Positions 17,826 through 27,825 of a DNA stretch of 63,620 nucleotides are shown one piece after another. The notes under the pieces were generated by a model that was not told where the DNA came from, ran no database searches, and worked only from the letters and a program-made list of their open reading frames with translations. Numbering within the stretch: position 1 is the first letter of the stretch; each line of letters starts with the position of its first letter. A program made the translations under genes and the position numbers. The stretch is taken from NCBI RefSeq assembly GCF_009296165.1, contig NZ_VUAZ01000124.1:1-63620 (forward strand), read 5' to 3'. Origin of the DNA: Pseudomonas kitaguniensis (GTDB taxonomy: Bacteria > Pseudomonadota > Gammaproteobacteria > Pseudomonadales > Pseudomonadaceae).

Positions 17826-19835
17826 TCAGGGTTCCAGGCGACGTTGCTGGTAAATCCAGTCGACGATTTCGCCATCAGGTGCGTAGCCACTCACGGTGTC
17901 ACGCAGGAGTTGGCGAACAAGCGTGTAATCATCCTGATCCACCGCGGCGAGTAACTCTGTCAACTTGGCTTTAAGCACATCCCACGGCAGGTAGTCTTCG
18001 TTGGCGCTCATGATCATCGGGTGTTGCGTCGCCACCACGTTGTCACCGATCAACAATTCTTCGTAAAGCTTTTCACCCGGGCGCAAGCCGGAGAACTCGA
18101 TGGAAATATCGCCATGCGGGTTCTTTTCAGAGCGCACGCTAAAGCCGGAAAGGTGAATCATCTTCTCAGCCAGTTCGACGATCTTTACCGGTTCGCCCAT
18201 GTCCAGCACGAACACATCACCGCCCCTGCCCATGGAACCCGCCTGAATCACCAACTGGGCCGCCTCGGGAATGGTCATGAAGTACCGCGTGATCTTCGGG
18301 TGGGTCACCGTCAGCGGCCCACCGGACTTGATCTGCTTGTGAAAAAGCGGAATCACAGAACCGGAAGAACCCAGCACATTGCCAAAACGCACCATCGTGA
18401 AACGGGTCTTGTTAACGTGCGAAACGTTGGAATTTTCGCCGAATAACACCGGGGCGAGTTCGCGACTGAGCGACTGAAGCGTCAGCTCGGCCAAGCGTTT
18501 TGTACTGCCCATCACGTTGGTCGGGCGAACGGCTTTGTCGGTTGAAATCAATACAAAGTTCGCGACACCCACTTGAAGCGCAGCCTGGGCTGTATTCAGC
18601 GTGCCGATCACATTGTTCAAGATGCCTTCGGCAATGTTGTGCTCGACCATCGGTACGTGCTTATAGGCCGCCGCATGATAAACGGTATCAACATGCCAGG
18701 TTTTCATCACGTCCAGGAGCTTGGCCTTGTTGCGCACAGACCCCAGGATCGGCAACACCTTCACAGGCAACGACTCTCGTACCACGAACTGCTCGAGTTC
18801 AGACAGAATACTGTAGAGATTGAACTCACTGTGTTCGAACAATAACAGCGTGGTCGGGCCCAGCGACAGGATCTGCCGGCAAAGCTCGGAACCAATGGAA
18901 CCGCCAGCGCCGGTCACGAGGACGCTCTGGCCCTTGATGCAATGCTCAAGCAGTTCGTGCTGCGCCGGTACGGCGTCGCGGCCCAAGAGGTCGGCAATGT
19001 CGACTTCCTGAATATCGTCAACCTTCACACGCCCGCTGGCCAAGTCCATGAAGCCGGGAACGCTTCTGACGTGCAGCGGGAAAACCTCCAGAAAGCCGAG
19101 AATTTCGCGACGACGCGCCCGGTTTGAAGAGGGCAATGCCAACAGAATCTCTTGGGCACCGGTTATGTCGATCATGCGCTGGATGTGCTTGGGTTTGTAC
19201 ACCTGCAAACCGGAGATCACACGGTCGGAAATACTCGTGTCATCGTCAATAAAGGCTACCGGGCGCATCACGCGCCCCATGCGCAGCGCGGCAACCAGTT
19301 GGTTACCCGCCGCACCGGCGCCATAGATGGCGACACGTGGCAGGCCGTCTTCACGGCTGGTGAAGGGCACATGCTGAACCGCCGCAAACCAGTCACGGAG
19401 GAAATACTGACGCATCGCCAGGCGCAGGCCGCCGACCATGATCAGGCTGAGCCACCAGTAATTGAAAATAATCGAGCGCGGAACAACCGTCTGGTGATTG
19501 CTGTACCAATACACCAGTACACCCAAGATCAGAGACGACAGGCTGACGGCTTTGATAATCGCAATTAAAGCATCGTTGCCGAAATAGCGCATGACCGCCC
19601 TGTACATTCCGAAACGAATGAACAAGGGAATCGCAACTATCGGTGCGGCAAGGAACAGCCACAAATGGTCACGCAGCGGATCGACCATGTCATCGATGCC
19701 AAGCCTCACGACAAATGCCAGCCACAACGCCGCCCACACGACAAATACGTCAGTGGATACCTGAATAAGGCGTTTCTGACGCCGCGGCAGGCCCACAAGC
19801 ATTGCCCGTAATTTCTCCATAACCCCTTCGTCCAC
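17826..19835 (-). CDS. wbpM: WbpM-like UDP-GlcNAc 4,6-dehydratase (membrane)
   Basis: A 669-residue protein. Four to five N-terminal membrane helices (about 1-130) are followed by a CoA-binding-like Rossmann part (IYGAGAAGNQLVAAL) and a C-terminal SDR domain with VTGAGGSIGSELCRQI and LISTDKAVRPTNVMGSTK, where the usual Tyr is Met as in WbpM/FlaA1 enzymes. It converts UDP-GlcNAc to the 4-keto-6-deoxy sugar used for FucNAc/QuiNAc synthesis at the inner membrane. The start is GTG 19835 with GGAG upstream. It is last in the O-antigen cluster, as in other pseudomonads. Confidence 0.95.
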   Translation of the reverse strand: MDEGVMEKLRAMLVGLPRRQKRLIQVSTDVFVVWAALWLAFVVRLGIDDMVDPLRDHLWLFLAAPIVAIPLFIRFGMYRAVMRYFGNDALIAIIKAVSLSSLILGVLVYWYSNHQTVVPRSIIFNYWWLSLIMVGGLRLAMRQYFLRDWFAAVQHVPFTSREDGLPRVAIYGAGAAGNQLVAALRMGRVMRPVAFIDDDTSISDRVISGLQVYKPKHIQRMIDITGAQEILLALPSSNRARRREILGFLEVFPLHVRSVPGFMDLASGRVKVDDIQEVDIADLLGRDAVPAQHELLEHCIKGQSVLVTGAGGSIGSELCRQILSLGPTTLLLFEHSEFNLYSILSELEQFVVRESLPVKVLPILGSVRNKAKLLDVMKTWHVDTVYHAAAYKHVPMVEHNIAEGILNNVIGTLNTAQAALQVGVANFVLISTDKAVRPTNVMGSTKRLAELTLQSLSRELAPVLFGENSNVSHVNKTRFTMVRFGNVLGSSGSVIPLFHKQIKSGGPLTVTHPKITRYFMTIPEAAQLVIQAGSMGRGGDVFVLDMGEPVKIVELAEKMIHLSGFSVRSEKNPHGDISIEFSGLRPGEKLYEELLIGDNVVATQHPMIMSANEDYLPWDVLKAKLTELLAAVDQDDYTLVRQLLRDTVSGYAPDGEIVDWIYQQRRLEP

Positions 19836-19915
19836 CCAGACTGCTCCTGCTAATTAAGCGCCAGCCCTCATTGTACGGTTCTCGGCGGTTTTTGACTGAA
19901 AATATCACCGTGCTG

Positions 19916-20935
19916 CTAATCAGCGCTCTCAAGCTTACCCGCATGAAACTTCACCGCCAACGCTACCAGCGGCAGGTAGGCCAGCAACAGGCACACAAGG
20001 CCGTCAACCTGATAGACAGCCGCAGCGATCGCCCAAGGCAGCAGCCAAGCCACGTTGATTACCACCACAGCCAATGTGACCGGGCGATGGCGCCCAAAAC
20101 GCCGCGAAGCGTATTGATAGGCATGACTGCGATGAGCCTCGTAAACCTTGTCACCACGCATCAGGCGACGGATCAACGTGTAGGTTGCATCGACTACAAA
20201 CACCCCGAGCAGGATCAACCAGGACCAAAATAGCTGTGAAGACGTCCACGCCGCCTGAATCGAGATAACGCCCAGCACAAGACCTAGAAACCCGCTGCCG
20301 GCGTCGCCCATGAAAATTCGTGCGGGCGGGAAGTTCCAAAACAGAAAACCTGTCACCGCCATGGCCAGTAAAAACGGCAGCCAGATCAGCTGGGGCAGGC
20401 CGACAAGCCAGTAGACTAAACAAGCCCCAAGACAGGCACAAATAGCTTCGACGCTGGCGATACCATCAATGCCGTCCATAAAGTTATAGAGGTTAAGCAT
20501 CCAGACCAGATAGAACGCCGCCAGGATGTGCCCAATCCAGCCAAAATCAATGCTGACGCCCATCAGCTGAAGCGGCGGCAGCCCACCCAACCAAAAAAGC
20601 GCCCACGCCGCCGCACAGAAGTGACCGAGCAAGCGCCAACGTGCCGCGATATGACCATGATCATCCATAAACCCGATAATCGCGATCAATGCGGCCGCGC
20701 AACCCAGGCCAATCAGTACCTGCAGTGGAACCAGGTTGGCGTAACCGAGTACCGGCAAACACAAAAGAAACGCCAGTACGATCGCAACGCCTCCTCCACG
20801 CGGGGTCGCAACCGAATGCGAGCTCCTGGCGTTGGGGATGTCCATAATGCTTCTCGACAAAGCGTAACGTCTTAACGCGCCTGTCAGCACGAGCGACAGC
20901 AGAACAACGACGATAGCCAGAGACCAGTAGATCAT
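19916..20935 (-). CDS. wbpL: WbpL-like undecaprenyl-phosphate glycosyl-1-phosphate transferase
   Basis: A 339-residue polytopic protein of the WecA/MraY family with about ten membrane segments. Visible motifs are HSVATPRGGGVAI, FMDDHGH, NLYNFMDGIDGIAS, FMGDAGSGFLGL and HRSHAYQYASRRFGRH. It starts O-unit assembly by moving a (probably FucNAc/QuiNAc) sugar phosphate to undecaprenyl phosphate. Its ATG overlaps the stop of the upstream reductase gene as ATGA, once that gene's frameshift is corrected. Confidence 0.93.
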   Translation of the reverse strand: MIYWSLAIVVVLLSLVLTGALRRYALSRSIMDIPNARSSHSVATPRGGGVAIVLAFLLCLPVLGYANLVPLQVLIGLGCAAALIAIIGFMDDHGHIAARWRLLGHFCAAAWALFWLGGLPPLQLMGVSIDFGWIGHILAAFYLVWMLNLYNFMDGIDGIASVEAICACLGACLVYWLVGLPQLIWLPFLLAMAVTGFLFWNFPPARIFMGDAGSGFLGLVLGVISIQAAWTSSQLFWSWLILLGVFVVDATYTLIRRLMRGDKVYEAHRSHAYQYASRRFGRHRPVTLAVVVINVAWLLPWAIAAAVYQVDGLVCLLLAYLPLVALAVKFHAGKLESAD

Positions 20936-21893
20936 TGATTTTTACGTTCCAAATAATGTAAAGCCGTGGCTCTAAGCGCCGCGTCAACCGACACCGGCGG
21001 CTGCCACTGCAGAACCGCCTTGGTCTTGGCGATATCGACCTGCAACGAACCCAATAGTCGCTGCGACAGGTCTTTTTTTCCGACAGCCGCAGCAGCAACT
21101 TCAACATAAAACCCGGCACGGGAAGAAGATAAGCCCGTTTATTCAACGCTTCGGCCATTTTAGTCAGCAGGCCTGTGGTGGATAAATCCTGCCCATCACT
21201 GGCTAAAAAGGTCTGATTCGCCGCCGCCGGGTGCGTAATACACGTCACGATCAAATCAACCAGATTATCAATGGCGACCAGGCTGCGGCTGTTAGCAATA
21301 GCGCCAAACGGTAAGGGAACACCCTTATCCAACCAACGCATCATACTGAGGAAGTTGGCCTTAACGCCGGGGCCGTATACCAGCACCGGACGAATAATGA
21401 CGACCTCCATGCCGGTCTTTTCAGCCAGGGCACGCAGCCCGTCTTCGGCCTCCCTCTTCGACACGCCATAGGGGTCGGTGGGGCCAGGCACATCGTCAGC
21501 CGTGTAAGGACTGCCCGGCTGAGTGCCGTCGCCATTGACTTTAATCGAACTGACAAACACGAACCGCTTCACGCCTGCCGCCGCAGCTTGTGCCGCGAGG
21601 TGCAGGGTGCCGCCAACGTTGACTTTACGGAACTCGGCAAGCGGGTCGGCCACGGTATCGTTCATTACATGCACGCGCGCCGCGCAATGAACCACAACGG
21701 CTTGGCCAACCAGCGCCGTCGACCAGTCAAACGACTCGTCCAGCGAGTCAAAATTGACCGTTTTAACAGACGCAGGAATTGAATCAACGTGTCGTCGTAC
21801 CGCCGCCACGCAGGGAATGTTGTCGGCGACTAACCGCTCGACTAATGCCCGGCCAACAAAACCCGACGCACCCGTTACAAATACGCTGTTCAT
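20932..21893 (-). pseudogene. WbpK/WbpV-like NAD-dependent sugar reductase, split by a one-base deletion
   Basis: An extended SDR protein with VTGASGFVGRALVERL and the catalytic Tyr-Lys pair in DPYGVSKREAE. The frame runs normally to LLLRLSEKK and then shifts in a run of seven T (plus strand, 21073-21079). With one more A on the coding strand it continues as KKDLSQRLLGSLQVDIAKT ... HYLERKNQ and stops at 20932 in an ATGA overlap with wbpL; length 320 residues. Without it, translation reads far into wbpL. It probably reduces the 4-keto product of WbpM to UDP-D-FucNAc or QuiNAc, the WbpL substrate. The homopolymer position makes a sequence error likely. Confidence 0.88.
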
Positions 21894-21909
21894 CAGCGTA
21901 GCCCTCGCA

Positions 21910-22830
21910 CTAATAAATTCCGAAAATGATCACGATCGCTAAAAGAAAACGATCACGAAGTCGACGCCGCGTGCAATTGAAGTTTTTCACCAGGAAACTT
22001 AATGGAACTTTCCCGGAAGTCTTTAACTCGGCAGGCAGTGTCGGCAAGTCTGCCGACAACAGCTGGGTAATTTTGGCTATTTCAGCTCTGTACCAACCAG
22101 AACGCATCAAGGAGAGGCGAGCCATAAGCGCTTTGACGCCCTCATTGGCGCCTACCTGATTATTAGCATGTTGACGATACAGTATCTTCGGGCAAGGGTC
22201 GATGTACCACGCCAGGCCCTGGGCGCGAAACCAGGCGTACATCAACCAATCATGTAGAGAAACATTATTCGCTGCGGACCAGTTATCCACCAAAAACTGT
22301 TTGAAAGCACTCGCCTCTGCCACCTTCAACACATAACTACAGCCTGGGCCTGCGGCCTCAAAGATGAAGTCATACTTTTGTTGGGCTTGTGCCTTATTCA
22401 GGATGACCTGGCGGCCGTCAGGCCAAAACGCTGTGACGTTACCCGAGTAAGCTGAAAAGCGGGTATTGGAAAGTGTTTGATGCGCTGATATGAGTTTGTC
22501 GGCGACCCAAATATCGTCTTGATCGGCGAAGGAAATATAATCATAACCACTGAAATCAACATCACGAATCAAGCGAAAGAAGTTTTTCGCCGCCCCGCCA
22601 AACTTAAGGCCATACGGCAGCGGAACAACGCGTGCGTCAGCCTCACTGAGTGCAGTCACCCATTGCTCGGTGTTATCTGACGATATATCCACACTCACAA
22701 ACAACGTAACGTCGACACCTTGCTGACCAAGAATCGAGTCAACCTGCTCTTGCAGCCATTGAGTACCGTTGTAGGCCGCCATTAACACTGCCACGCGCGG
22801 CTTGCTTGGTGCAGCGCTCACTGCGCTCAT
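21910..22830 (-). CDS. GT2 glycosyltransferase, rhamnosyltransferase-like
   Basis: A 306-residue family 2 transferase. The GT-A start is RVAVLMAAYNGTQWLQEQVDSIL, with the metal-binding DxD region DYISFADQDDIW and a later HDWLMYAW typical of rhamnosyltransferase-like GT2 enzymes. It has a basic C-terminus and a last hydrophobic stretch (FLLAIVIIFGIY). It probably adds one sugar of the O-unit on the cytoplasmic face; donor unknown. The start is set at MSAVSAAPS (22830), overlapping the end of the acetyltransferase gene by four bases. Confidence 0.82.
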   Translation of the reverse strand: MSAVSAAPSKPRVAVLMAAYNGTQWLQEQVDSILGQQGVDVTLFVSVDISSDNTEQWVTALSEADARVVPLPYGLKFGGAAKNFFRLIRDVDFSGYDYISFADQDDIWVADKLISAHQTLSNTRFSAYSGNVTAFWPDGRQVILNKAQAQQKYDFIFEAAGPGCSYVLKVAEASAFKQFLVDNWSAANNVSLHDWLMYAWFRAQGLAWYIDPCPKILYRQHANNQVGANEGVKALMARLSLMRSGWYRAEIAKITQLLSADLPTLPAELKTSGKVPLSFLVKNFNCTRRRLRDRFLLAIVIIFGIY

Positions 22831-23414
22831 ACCGCCACCCACGATGAACTGGCAACGTCATAGGTTTTTATCACTTTAGCCGGCGACCCCACCGCAATGC
22901 ACATTGGCGGAATGTTGCGCGTCACCACCGACATCGCACCGATAATGCTGCCCCGCCCGATGGTCACACCCGGCAGCACACACACGAACTCACCGAGCCA
23001 CACATCCTCCTCAATCACAATAGGTGCCGACACAAGCTTGCGCTCGATGGGGCTCTCAAACGGCGAGGAATGGGCGTCGCTGCCTTTATAGACACCGTGG
23101 TTATGGTCACTGATAAAAACCTTGCTCGCGATCAACACCCTGTCGCCGATCTTGATCGACTCAACACTGCCCAGGTGCACGTAATCATTGATCTGTACAT
23201 CGTTACCAATGTGGATGCACGTGCCGGCCTGTTCGGGGAACGCGTCAATTCTGCAGCCTACGCCCGTGGTAAAACCCTTACCGATGGCCACATGCCGCGC
23301 ACCGCGCATATAAAACGGACGTCGCACAATACGCGCGCCCGGATAAAACAGCCTGCTGTACAACACGTCACAGAGCAGCTTCAAGAGCCCTCTAAAACCA
23401 TACACTTTCAGCAC
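22827..23414 (-). CDS. Left-handed beta-helix acyltransferase (O-acetyltransferase-like)
   Basis: A 195-residue protein with hexapeptide repeats (IGNDVQINDYVHLGSVESIKIG, VIEEDVWLGEFVCVLPG, VTIGRGSIIGAMSVV) ending in IPPMCIAVGSPAKVIK, the signature of WbbJ/CysE-like acetyltransferases. A conserved His (SDHNHGV) could be the base. It probably O- or N-acetylates an O-unit sugar using acetyl-CoA. Placed between two GT2 genes in the cluster. Confidence 0.85.
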   Translation of the reverse strand: MLKVYGFRGLLKLLCDVLYSRLFYPGARIVRRPFYMRGARHVAIGKGFTTGVGCRIDAFPEQAGTCIHIGNDVQINDYVHLGSVESIKIGDRVLIASKVFISDHNHGVYKGSDAHSSPFESPIERKLVSAPIVIEEDVWLGEFVCVLPGVTIGRGSIIGAMSVVTRNIPPMCIAVGSPAKVIKTYDVASSSWVAV

Positions 23415-23431
23415 AGTATTTAACCTATAAA

Positions 23432-24436
23432 TCAGTAAGGAGAATAGTTGACAAGCTTTAAGGTGTTAGCCATTAAACGCAGCATTCGTGGAGACTTGGC
23501 AAGTCTCAACACCACCTTGTGTTTAACCCCAAGCAATGCCTGCACGTCCTGGCTATTGGCTGACTTCATCTCGGGCAACCCCATTAGCCTGACCACCACG
23601 TGTTCGTACTCCGAATACACCGGCATACGGAAAGCGGCGAGCACTAACGCATGGGCAATTTGCTTGGACACATGAGCAAGGAATAAGTGATGGTATTTTT
23701 GCGCCACGCCATTGTGTTCGAGAAACACAGACTCCAATCGGATGACCTCTATCAGCGCATTAAAAAACACGCCACTGATAGACCGGCTGGTGCTGTTATT
23801 TCTAATTAAGGCGTGGTAATAAACTTTGGAAACAAACGCTGTCTTCGATGAGAAAAAAGACACGGCTCTGGAAAAATACATGTCTTCACAGGCGCGGACG
23901 GCTGGAAACTCGATAGCGTGTTCCTGCAAAAATGAACGACGGTACATCTTGTTGACGGGGCTGGATAACACCGCATCATCTAACATCGCGGCCTTGAAGA
24001 TTGCATCTCCCGACAAGGTTTCAAAGCGGAAACGGCTGATGTCATGAACAACCTTCTCGTCTTGCGTGACAAAATCAAGACCAAAATTAATGAAATCCAA
24101 CAGCCCCTCGTTCATGCGCGAGACTAAGTCTGAGCACAGGTCTTTATCAATCCAGTCGTCTGCGTCAACAAAAACAATGTACTCCCCCGAGGCGACGCTC
24201 ACACCCAAATTGCGCGCCACGCCTTGCCCGCTGTTGACCTGTTCTAAAAACTTGACGTTTTGGTCGTGCGCAAAAAATTCTTTGCAGAACGTCATCGAGC
24301 CGTCGGTGGAACCGTCGTCAACGATGATTATCTCGATATTTTTATACGTCTGCGCTTTCAAACTCAGCAAACACCGCTGCAAAAATTCGCGCACATTGAA
24401 CACAGGGACAATGATTGAGCACATCGCCTCAGGCAT
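23432..24436 (-). CDS. GT2 glycosyltransferase
   Basis: A 334-residue family 2 transferase with CSIIVPVFNVREFLQRCLLS, IIIVDDGSTDGS and VFVDADDWIDKD, giving a complete GT-A core, and an ED motif (CEDMYFSRAVSFF) as probable base. The C-terminal half is helical and less conserved, as usual. The start is set at MPEAMCS. It follows the Wzy gene by five bases. Confidence 0.85.
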   Translation of the reverse strand: MPEAMCSIIVPVFNVREFLQRCLLSLKAQTYKNIEIIIVDDGSTDGSMTFCKEFFAHDQNVKFLEQVNSGQGVARNLGVSVASGEYIVFVDADDWIDKDLCSDLVSRMNEGLLDFINFGLDFVTQDEKVVHDISRFRFETLSGDAIFKAAMLDDAVLSSPVNKMYRRSFLQEHAIEFPAVRACEDMYFSRAVSFFSSKTAFVSKVYYHALIRNNSTSRSISGVFFNALIEVIRLESVFLEHNGVAQKYHHLFLAHVSKQIAHALVLAAFRMPVYSEYEHVVVRLMGLPEMKSANSQDVQALLGVKHKVVLRLAKSPRMLRLMANTLKLVNYSPY

Positions 24437-24441
24437 AAGAT

Positions 24442-25467
24442 TCACTCCCAAAAAAACAGGTAAGGCACAAAGGGCGATGGACCTTCATTAAGGCTGTCCG
24501 CGAAATTCTTCATTTTTAGAATGAATGCAATAACCGCTATCCCCAACAACGCTGCGGTGGACACGTTGGAAAGCGTGACGCGATTGCTCGACATCGAAAT
24601 GATGAAATAGAGAAACGTCGCGAAGCTGACTAACTGCAAAAATCTCAAGCCTGCGTATGAAAATTGCGCAACGCCGAACATCAAGCATGCGACACCGAGC
24701 AAAATACAACAGGCCGAGAAAGTGTTTTTTCGGGTGCCGGGGTCAAGCATCCAGATGAAAAGCGCCGCCACGGTGACGATTAAAGTCGACAGCCCAGAAA
24801 AAATAGACGCCGTATAAATCTCGGAGTAATTCTGAAGCTTAGCCATGAAATACGGGTAGGCGCCGACAAACCCCACCGCGAACAGAATCGAGCAACCAAT
24901 CAACACCCTCCAGCGCCGACTGTGCAGGACATACAACATAAGGCCGAGCAGCCCGCCCGAACTTTGAATCAGGCTGGCCACCACCACCCAGGCGATGAAG
25001 CGTTTCTCTTTGCCGTCCCTTAAGTAAATCAACGCCCAAAAAACGATCGCAAACGACAGTCCATAGCGGACCCCGTTCATGACCATGTCAAAATAATAAA
25101 CGGGAATAATAAAGGCGCAAAAGAACAGCAGCGATTGGTTTTTCTGCGTCGCACCCATCACCAAAAAAGCCGTCGTGAGTGCGCCTAACACGGCCAATAC
25201 AGCTCTTGGAGAGTCCAGGAAGCTGGAAAAGAACAGAATCAGCCCTTCAAACAAAGGCTCAAACGTACGCGTGTACTCGCCGGCCTCCGCGATGCGTTGT
25301 ATTTCTTGCAAATAGACAGCCGTATCAATACCGACATTACCTCTCAGCAACGCGATCAAGATCATCGGGAGCAGGCCTATGAAAAAAAATGTACGCGGCC
25401 ACCTTGTGTAGCTACCAAACAAACTCGCTATCACAAAAAACAAGGTACTCGAAACATAAAATTCCAT
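24442..25467 (-). CDS. wzy: Wzy-like O-antigen polymerase (EpsG family)
   Basis: A 341-residue polytopic membrane protein with about ten hydrophobic segments. Near residue 50 it has RGNVGIDTAVYLQ and then FEPLFEGLILFF, the pattern of EpsG-type polymerases. Placement among GT2 genes and wzx supports the role: joining lipid-linked O-units in the periplasm. Low overall conservation is normal for Wzy, so the specific linkage cannot be predicted. The start is ATG 25467 with AGG six bases before it. Confidence 0.75.
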   Translation of the reverse strand: MEFYVSSTLFFVIASLFGSYTRWPRTFFFIGLLPMILIALLRGNVGIDTAVYLQEIQRIAEAGEYTRTFEPLFEGLILFFSSFLDSPRAVLAVLGALTTAFLVMGATQKNQSLLFFCAFIIPVYYFDMVMNGVRYGLSFAIVFWALIYLRDGKEKRFIAWVVVASLIQSSGGLLGLMLYVLHSRRWRVLIGCSILFAVGFVGAYPYFMAKLQNYSEIYTASIFSGLSTLIVTVAALFIWMLDPGTRKNTFSACCILLGVACLMFGVAQFSYAGLRFLQLVSFATFLYFIISMSSNRVTLSNVSTAALLGIAVIAFILKMKNFADSLNEGPSPFVPYLFFWE

Positions 25468-25618
25468 TAAAAACCTATTCACCTAACCGCGTTAACTATT
25501 GAGATACATCTTTAAAAATTTAACGCTAAACCACACGCCTCTTGCTGTTTTTTTACGGTAAACGGCGCCAGTCTCATTAAAAAATCAACACTAACGCCTT
25601 ACCCTTCGCACGCTCCCG

Positions 25619-26797
25619 TCATGCGGGGAGCTTAAGTTTTGCAGGGCAATCAGTTAAAAACTGTTGCAAGCCCTGACTGGCGCTGTACGTCGTTCCAAGC
25701 CCTTTCAAGACTGAGCTATCAGTTGTTGCTTTGGACTTAAACAGCTTTGTAGAAACGCGTGACAACACCCACATAAATTCCGCCCACACAGCGCCAACCA
25801 CTTGAGTGATGAGCTTTGCGTAACCATAGCGTGATGCAGTGTGCCGAAAAGAACTAAACGTTTCTTTATAGGAGCGCGGAAAATACACGAAACACTTTAC
25901 CAGCACGCGGCCAAAATTTGGCTGTATGTCGAGGCCGTCAGACGCTTCTACTTTTTCAACAGCTTTCAACAGCGAATAGGACCACACGGTCGGCACCGAA
26001 TAAAATTCCGGGATACGTTCATCCCATATCAAATTTTTAAACGGGGCAATATGAGCGTTGTCCCTGAGCTTTCCGTAATGCCCGCCTGAACTGCTTTGCC
26101 CAGAGGTACTCATGCCTGACGCGCCCGGTATAATAACCGGATAATCTACCAGTACGCAGGCATTCGATTCATTGGCAATAAGAAAAGAGCTGTATATATC
26201 AGGGCTTACACCGCCAAATACGTGACCGTACTTCAGTTTGATCCGGCGTGCCAAATCCGCCGAGATCATACCGGCATACGCCCGGGGCATATCAAAAACG
26301 CCACCACCAAAGTTATCCAGCGCGTGGCGCATGGATGCTTTCAAGTCGTGAGGTGTTACCGAGCCGTCAAAGGGCGTGATGTGCAGGGTCGCGGAATAAG
26401 CATCGCCTTGAGTGGAGTGCTTAAAGTCATCCCAGTAATACAAGGCCGGAAAATTGAATTTCACAGAATCAATTTTTTTGCCTCGCGCCCACTCAGCGAC
26501 CTGCACAACCTCTTTACCAACGAAGTCGTCATCCCCGATGAACACCAGGTACTCGCCCTCCGCTGCCTCGAGCCCGAGATTAAAGTTATCGACCACGCTG
26601 ATGCCCTGGCCCGACCTGATTAACTTTAAACGCGCGGATGAGTAACTGTCCACGAAGTGGCCAGAGATCTCATCAACCGGGCTGGAGTCGCACACCACCA
26701 CTTGAATATCAGACGACAATTCTAAAATCGACCTGATGGACTGCACCGCGTACTTGGCGCGGTTGTGAGTGGGTATAATCACGCTTAACAAGGTCAT
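25619..26797 (-). CDS. GT2 glycosyltransferase
   Basis: A 392-residue protein with LLSVIIPTHNRAKYAVQSIR, VVVCDSSPVD and YLVFIGDDDFVG, a GT-A core with a DDD motif. The C-terminal 150 residues are less conserved, with a hydrophobic patch (VVGAVWAEFMWVL) that may touch the membrane. It lies six bases after fnlA and 151 bases before wzy; that gap is the AT-richest spot of the cluster and shows no gene. Confidence 0.82.
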   Translation of the reverse strand: MTLLSVIIPTHNRAKYAVQSIRSILELSSDIQVVVCDSSPVDEISGHFVDSYSSARLKLIRSGQGISVVDNFNLGLEAAEGEYLVFIGDDDFVGKEVVQVAEWARGKKIDSVKFNFPALYYWDDFKHSTQGDAYSATLHITPFDGSVTPHDLKASMRHALDNFGGGVFDMPRAYAGMISADLARRIKLKYGHVFGGVSPDIYSSFLIANESNACVLVDYPVIIPGASGMSTSGQSSSGGHYGKLRDNAHIAPFKNLIWDERIPEFYSVPTVWSYSLLKAVEKVEASDGLDIQPNFGRVLVKCFVYFPRSYKETFSSFRHTASRYGYAKLITQVVGAVWAEFMWVLSRVSTKLFKSKATTDSSVLKGLGTTYSASQGLQQFLTDCPAKLKLPA

Positions 26798-26802
26798 GCT
26801 GA

Positions 26803-27810
26803 TTAACCGATATTCTGTTGAATATAGGTCAGCGTCAGCAGCAGCTGCTTGATCTGCTCGACCGTCAACAGCTCGGTATTGTGAGAGGTGTAATCGTCAA
26901 TCGCGTTTGCTTCAGGCTGCCCTTCAATGATGAACTTGTCGTAGTTCAAATCACGGTTATCTGCAGGAATACGGTAGTACCGGCCCATGTCCTTGGCCTT
27001 CGCCATTTCTTCGCGAGACACCAGCGACTCGTACAGTTTTTCACCGTGGCGCGTACCAATGATATTGACCACCGCTTCACTGGCGAACAACTCTTTCAAT
27101 GCGACAGTCAGGTCACCGATGGTGCTGGCCGGTGCTTTCTGCACGAAGATATCGCCCTGTTCGCCATGCTCGAAAGCATGCAGTACCAAGTCGACCGAGT
27201 CTTCCAGGCTCATCAAAAAGCGGGTCATGTTCGGATCAGTAACGGTCAGTGGAACACCGGCTTTGATTTTATCGACGAACAGCGGAATGACCGAGCCACG
27301 CGAAGCCATCACGTTGCCGTAGCGGGTCGCGCAAAAGACCGGGCCGCCTTCGCGAACGGTACGCGACTTGGCGATCAGAATCTTCTCGCCCATGGCCTTT
27401 GAAATACCCATGGCGTTGATCGGGTACACGGCTTTATCGGTACTCAGGAGCACCACACGCTTTACGTTATTATCAATCGCGGCGTTCAGTACGTTTTCGG
27501 TGCCGGTGACGTTTGTCAGAACCGCTTCCATTGGGTAAAACTCGCAGGACGGTACTTGCTTCAGTGCCGCCGCGTGAAAAACATAGTCAACACCGGCCAT
27601 GGCGCGATTAATACTTTCATAATTTCTGACATCACCGATATGAAACTTGACTTTGGGATTGTTTAACGCAATCCGCATGTCTTCCTGTTTTTTTTCATCA
27701 CGGCTGAAGACGATGATTTCTTTAACATCGGTGTTCAAAAATCTGTTCAGTACGGTGTTACCAAAAGAACCGGTACCGCCCGTAATCATCAAAACTTTAT
27801 TATCAAACAT
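26803..27810 (-). CDS. fnlA: FnlA-like UDP-GlcNAc 4,6-dehydratase/epimerase
   Basis: A 335-residue SDR enzyme with LMITGGTGSFGNTVLNRF, FHAAALKQVPSCEFYPMEA, STDKAVYPINAMGISK (Met in place of Tyr), TRYGNVMASRGSVIPLF and GTRHGEKLYESL. This pattern fits the FnlA/WbjB/CapE group, which makes UDP-2-acetamido-4-keto-hexoses on the way to L-FucNAc. The partners FnlB and FnlC are not in the window, so the product may be used differently here, perhaps by the neighbouring DegT proteins. PseB is a less good match. The start is set at MFDNK with AGGTGG upstream. Confidence 0.88.
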   Translation of the reverse strand: MFDNKVLMITGGTGSFGNTVLNRFLNTDVKEIIVFSRDEKKQEDMRIALNNPKVKFHIGDVRNYESINRAMAGVDYVFHAAALKQVPSCEFYPMEAVLTNVTGTENVLNAAIDNNVKRVVLLSTDKAVYPINAMGISKAMGEKILIAKSRTVREGGPVFCATRYGNVMASRGSVIPLFVDKIKAGVPLTVTDPNMTRFLMSLEDSVDLVLHAFEHGEQGDIFVQKAPASTIGDLTVALKELFASEAVVNIIGTRHGEKLYESLVSREEMAKAKDMGRYYRIPADNRDLNYDKFIIEGQPEANAIDDYTSHNTELLTVEQIKQLLLTLTYIQQNIG

Positions 27811-27825
27811 CGTTGAATCCACCTA

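Noticed and set aside
26803..27810. FnlA-like gene read as PseB (pseudaminic acid pathway)
   Set aside because: KQVPSCEFYPMEA, STDKAVYPINAMGISK and the C-terminal motifs match FnlA/WbjB better, and no other pse genes are present.
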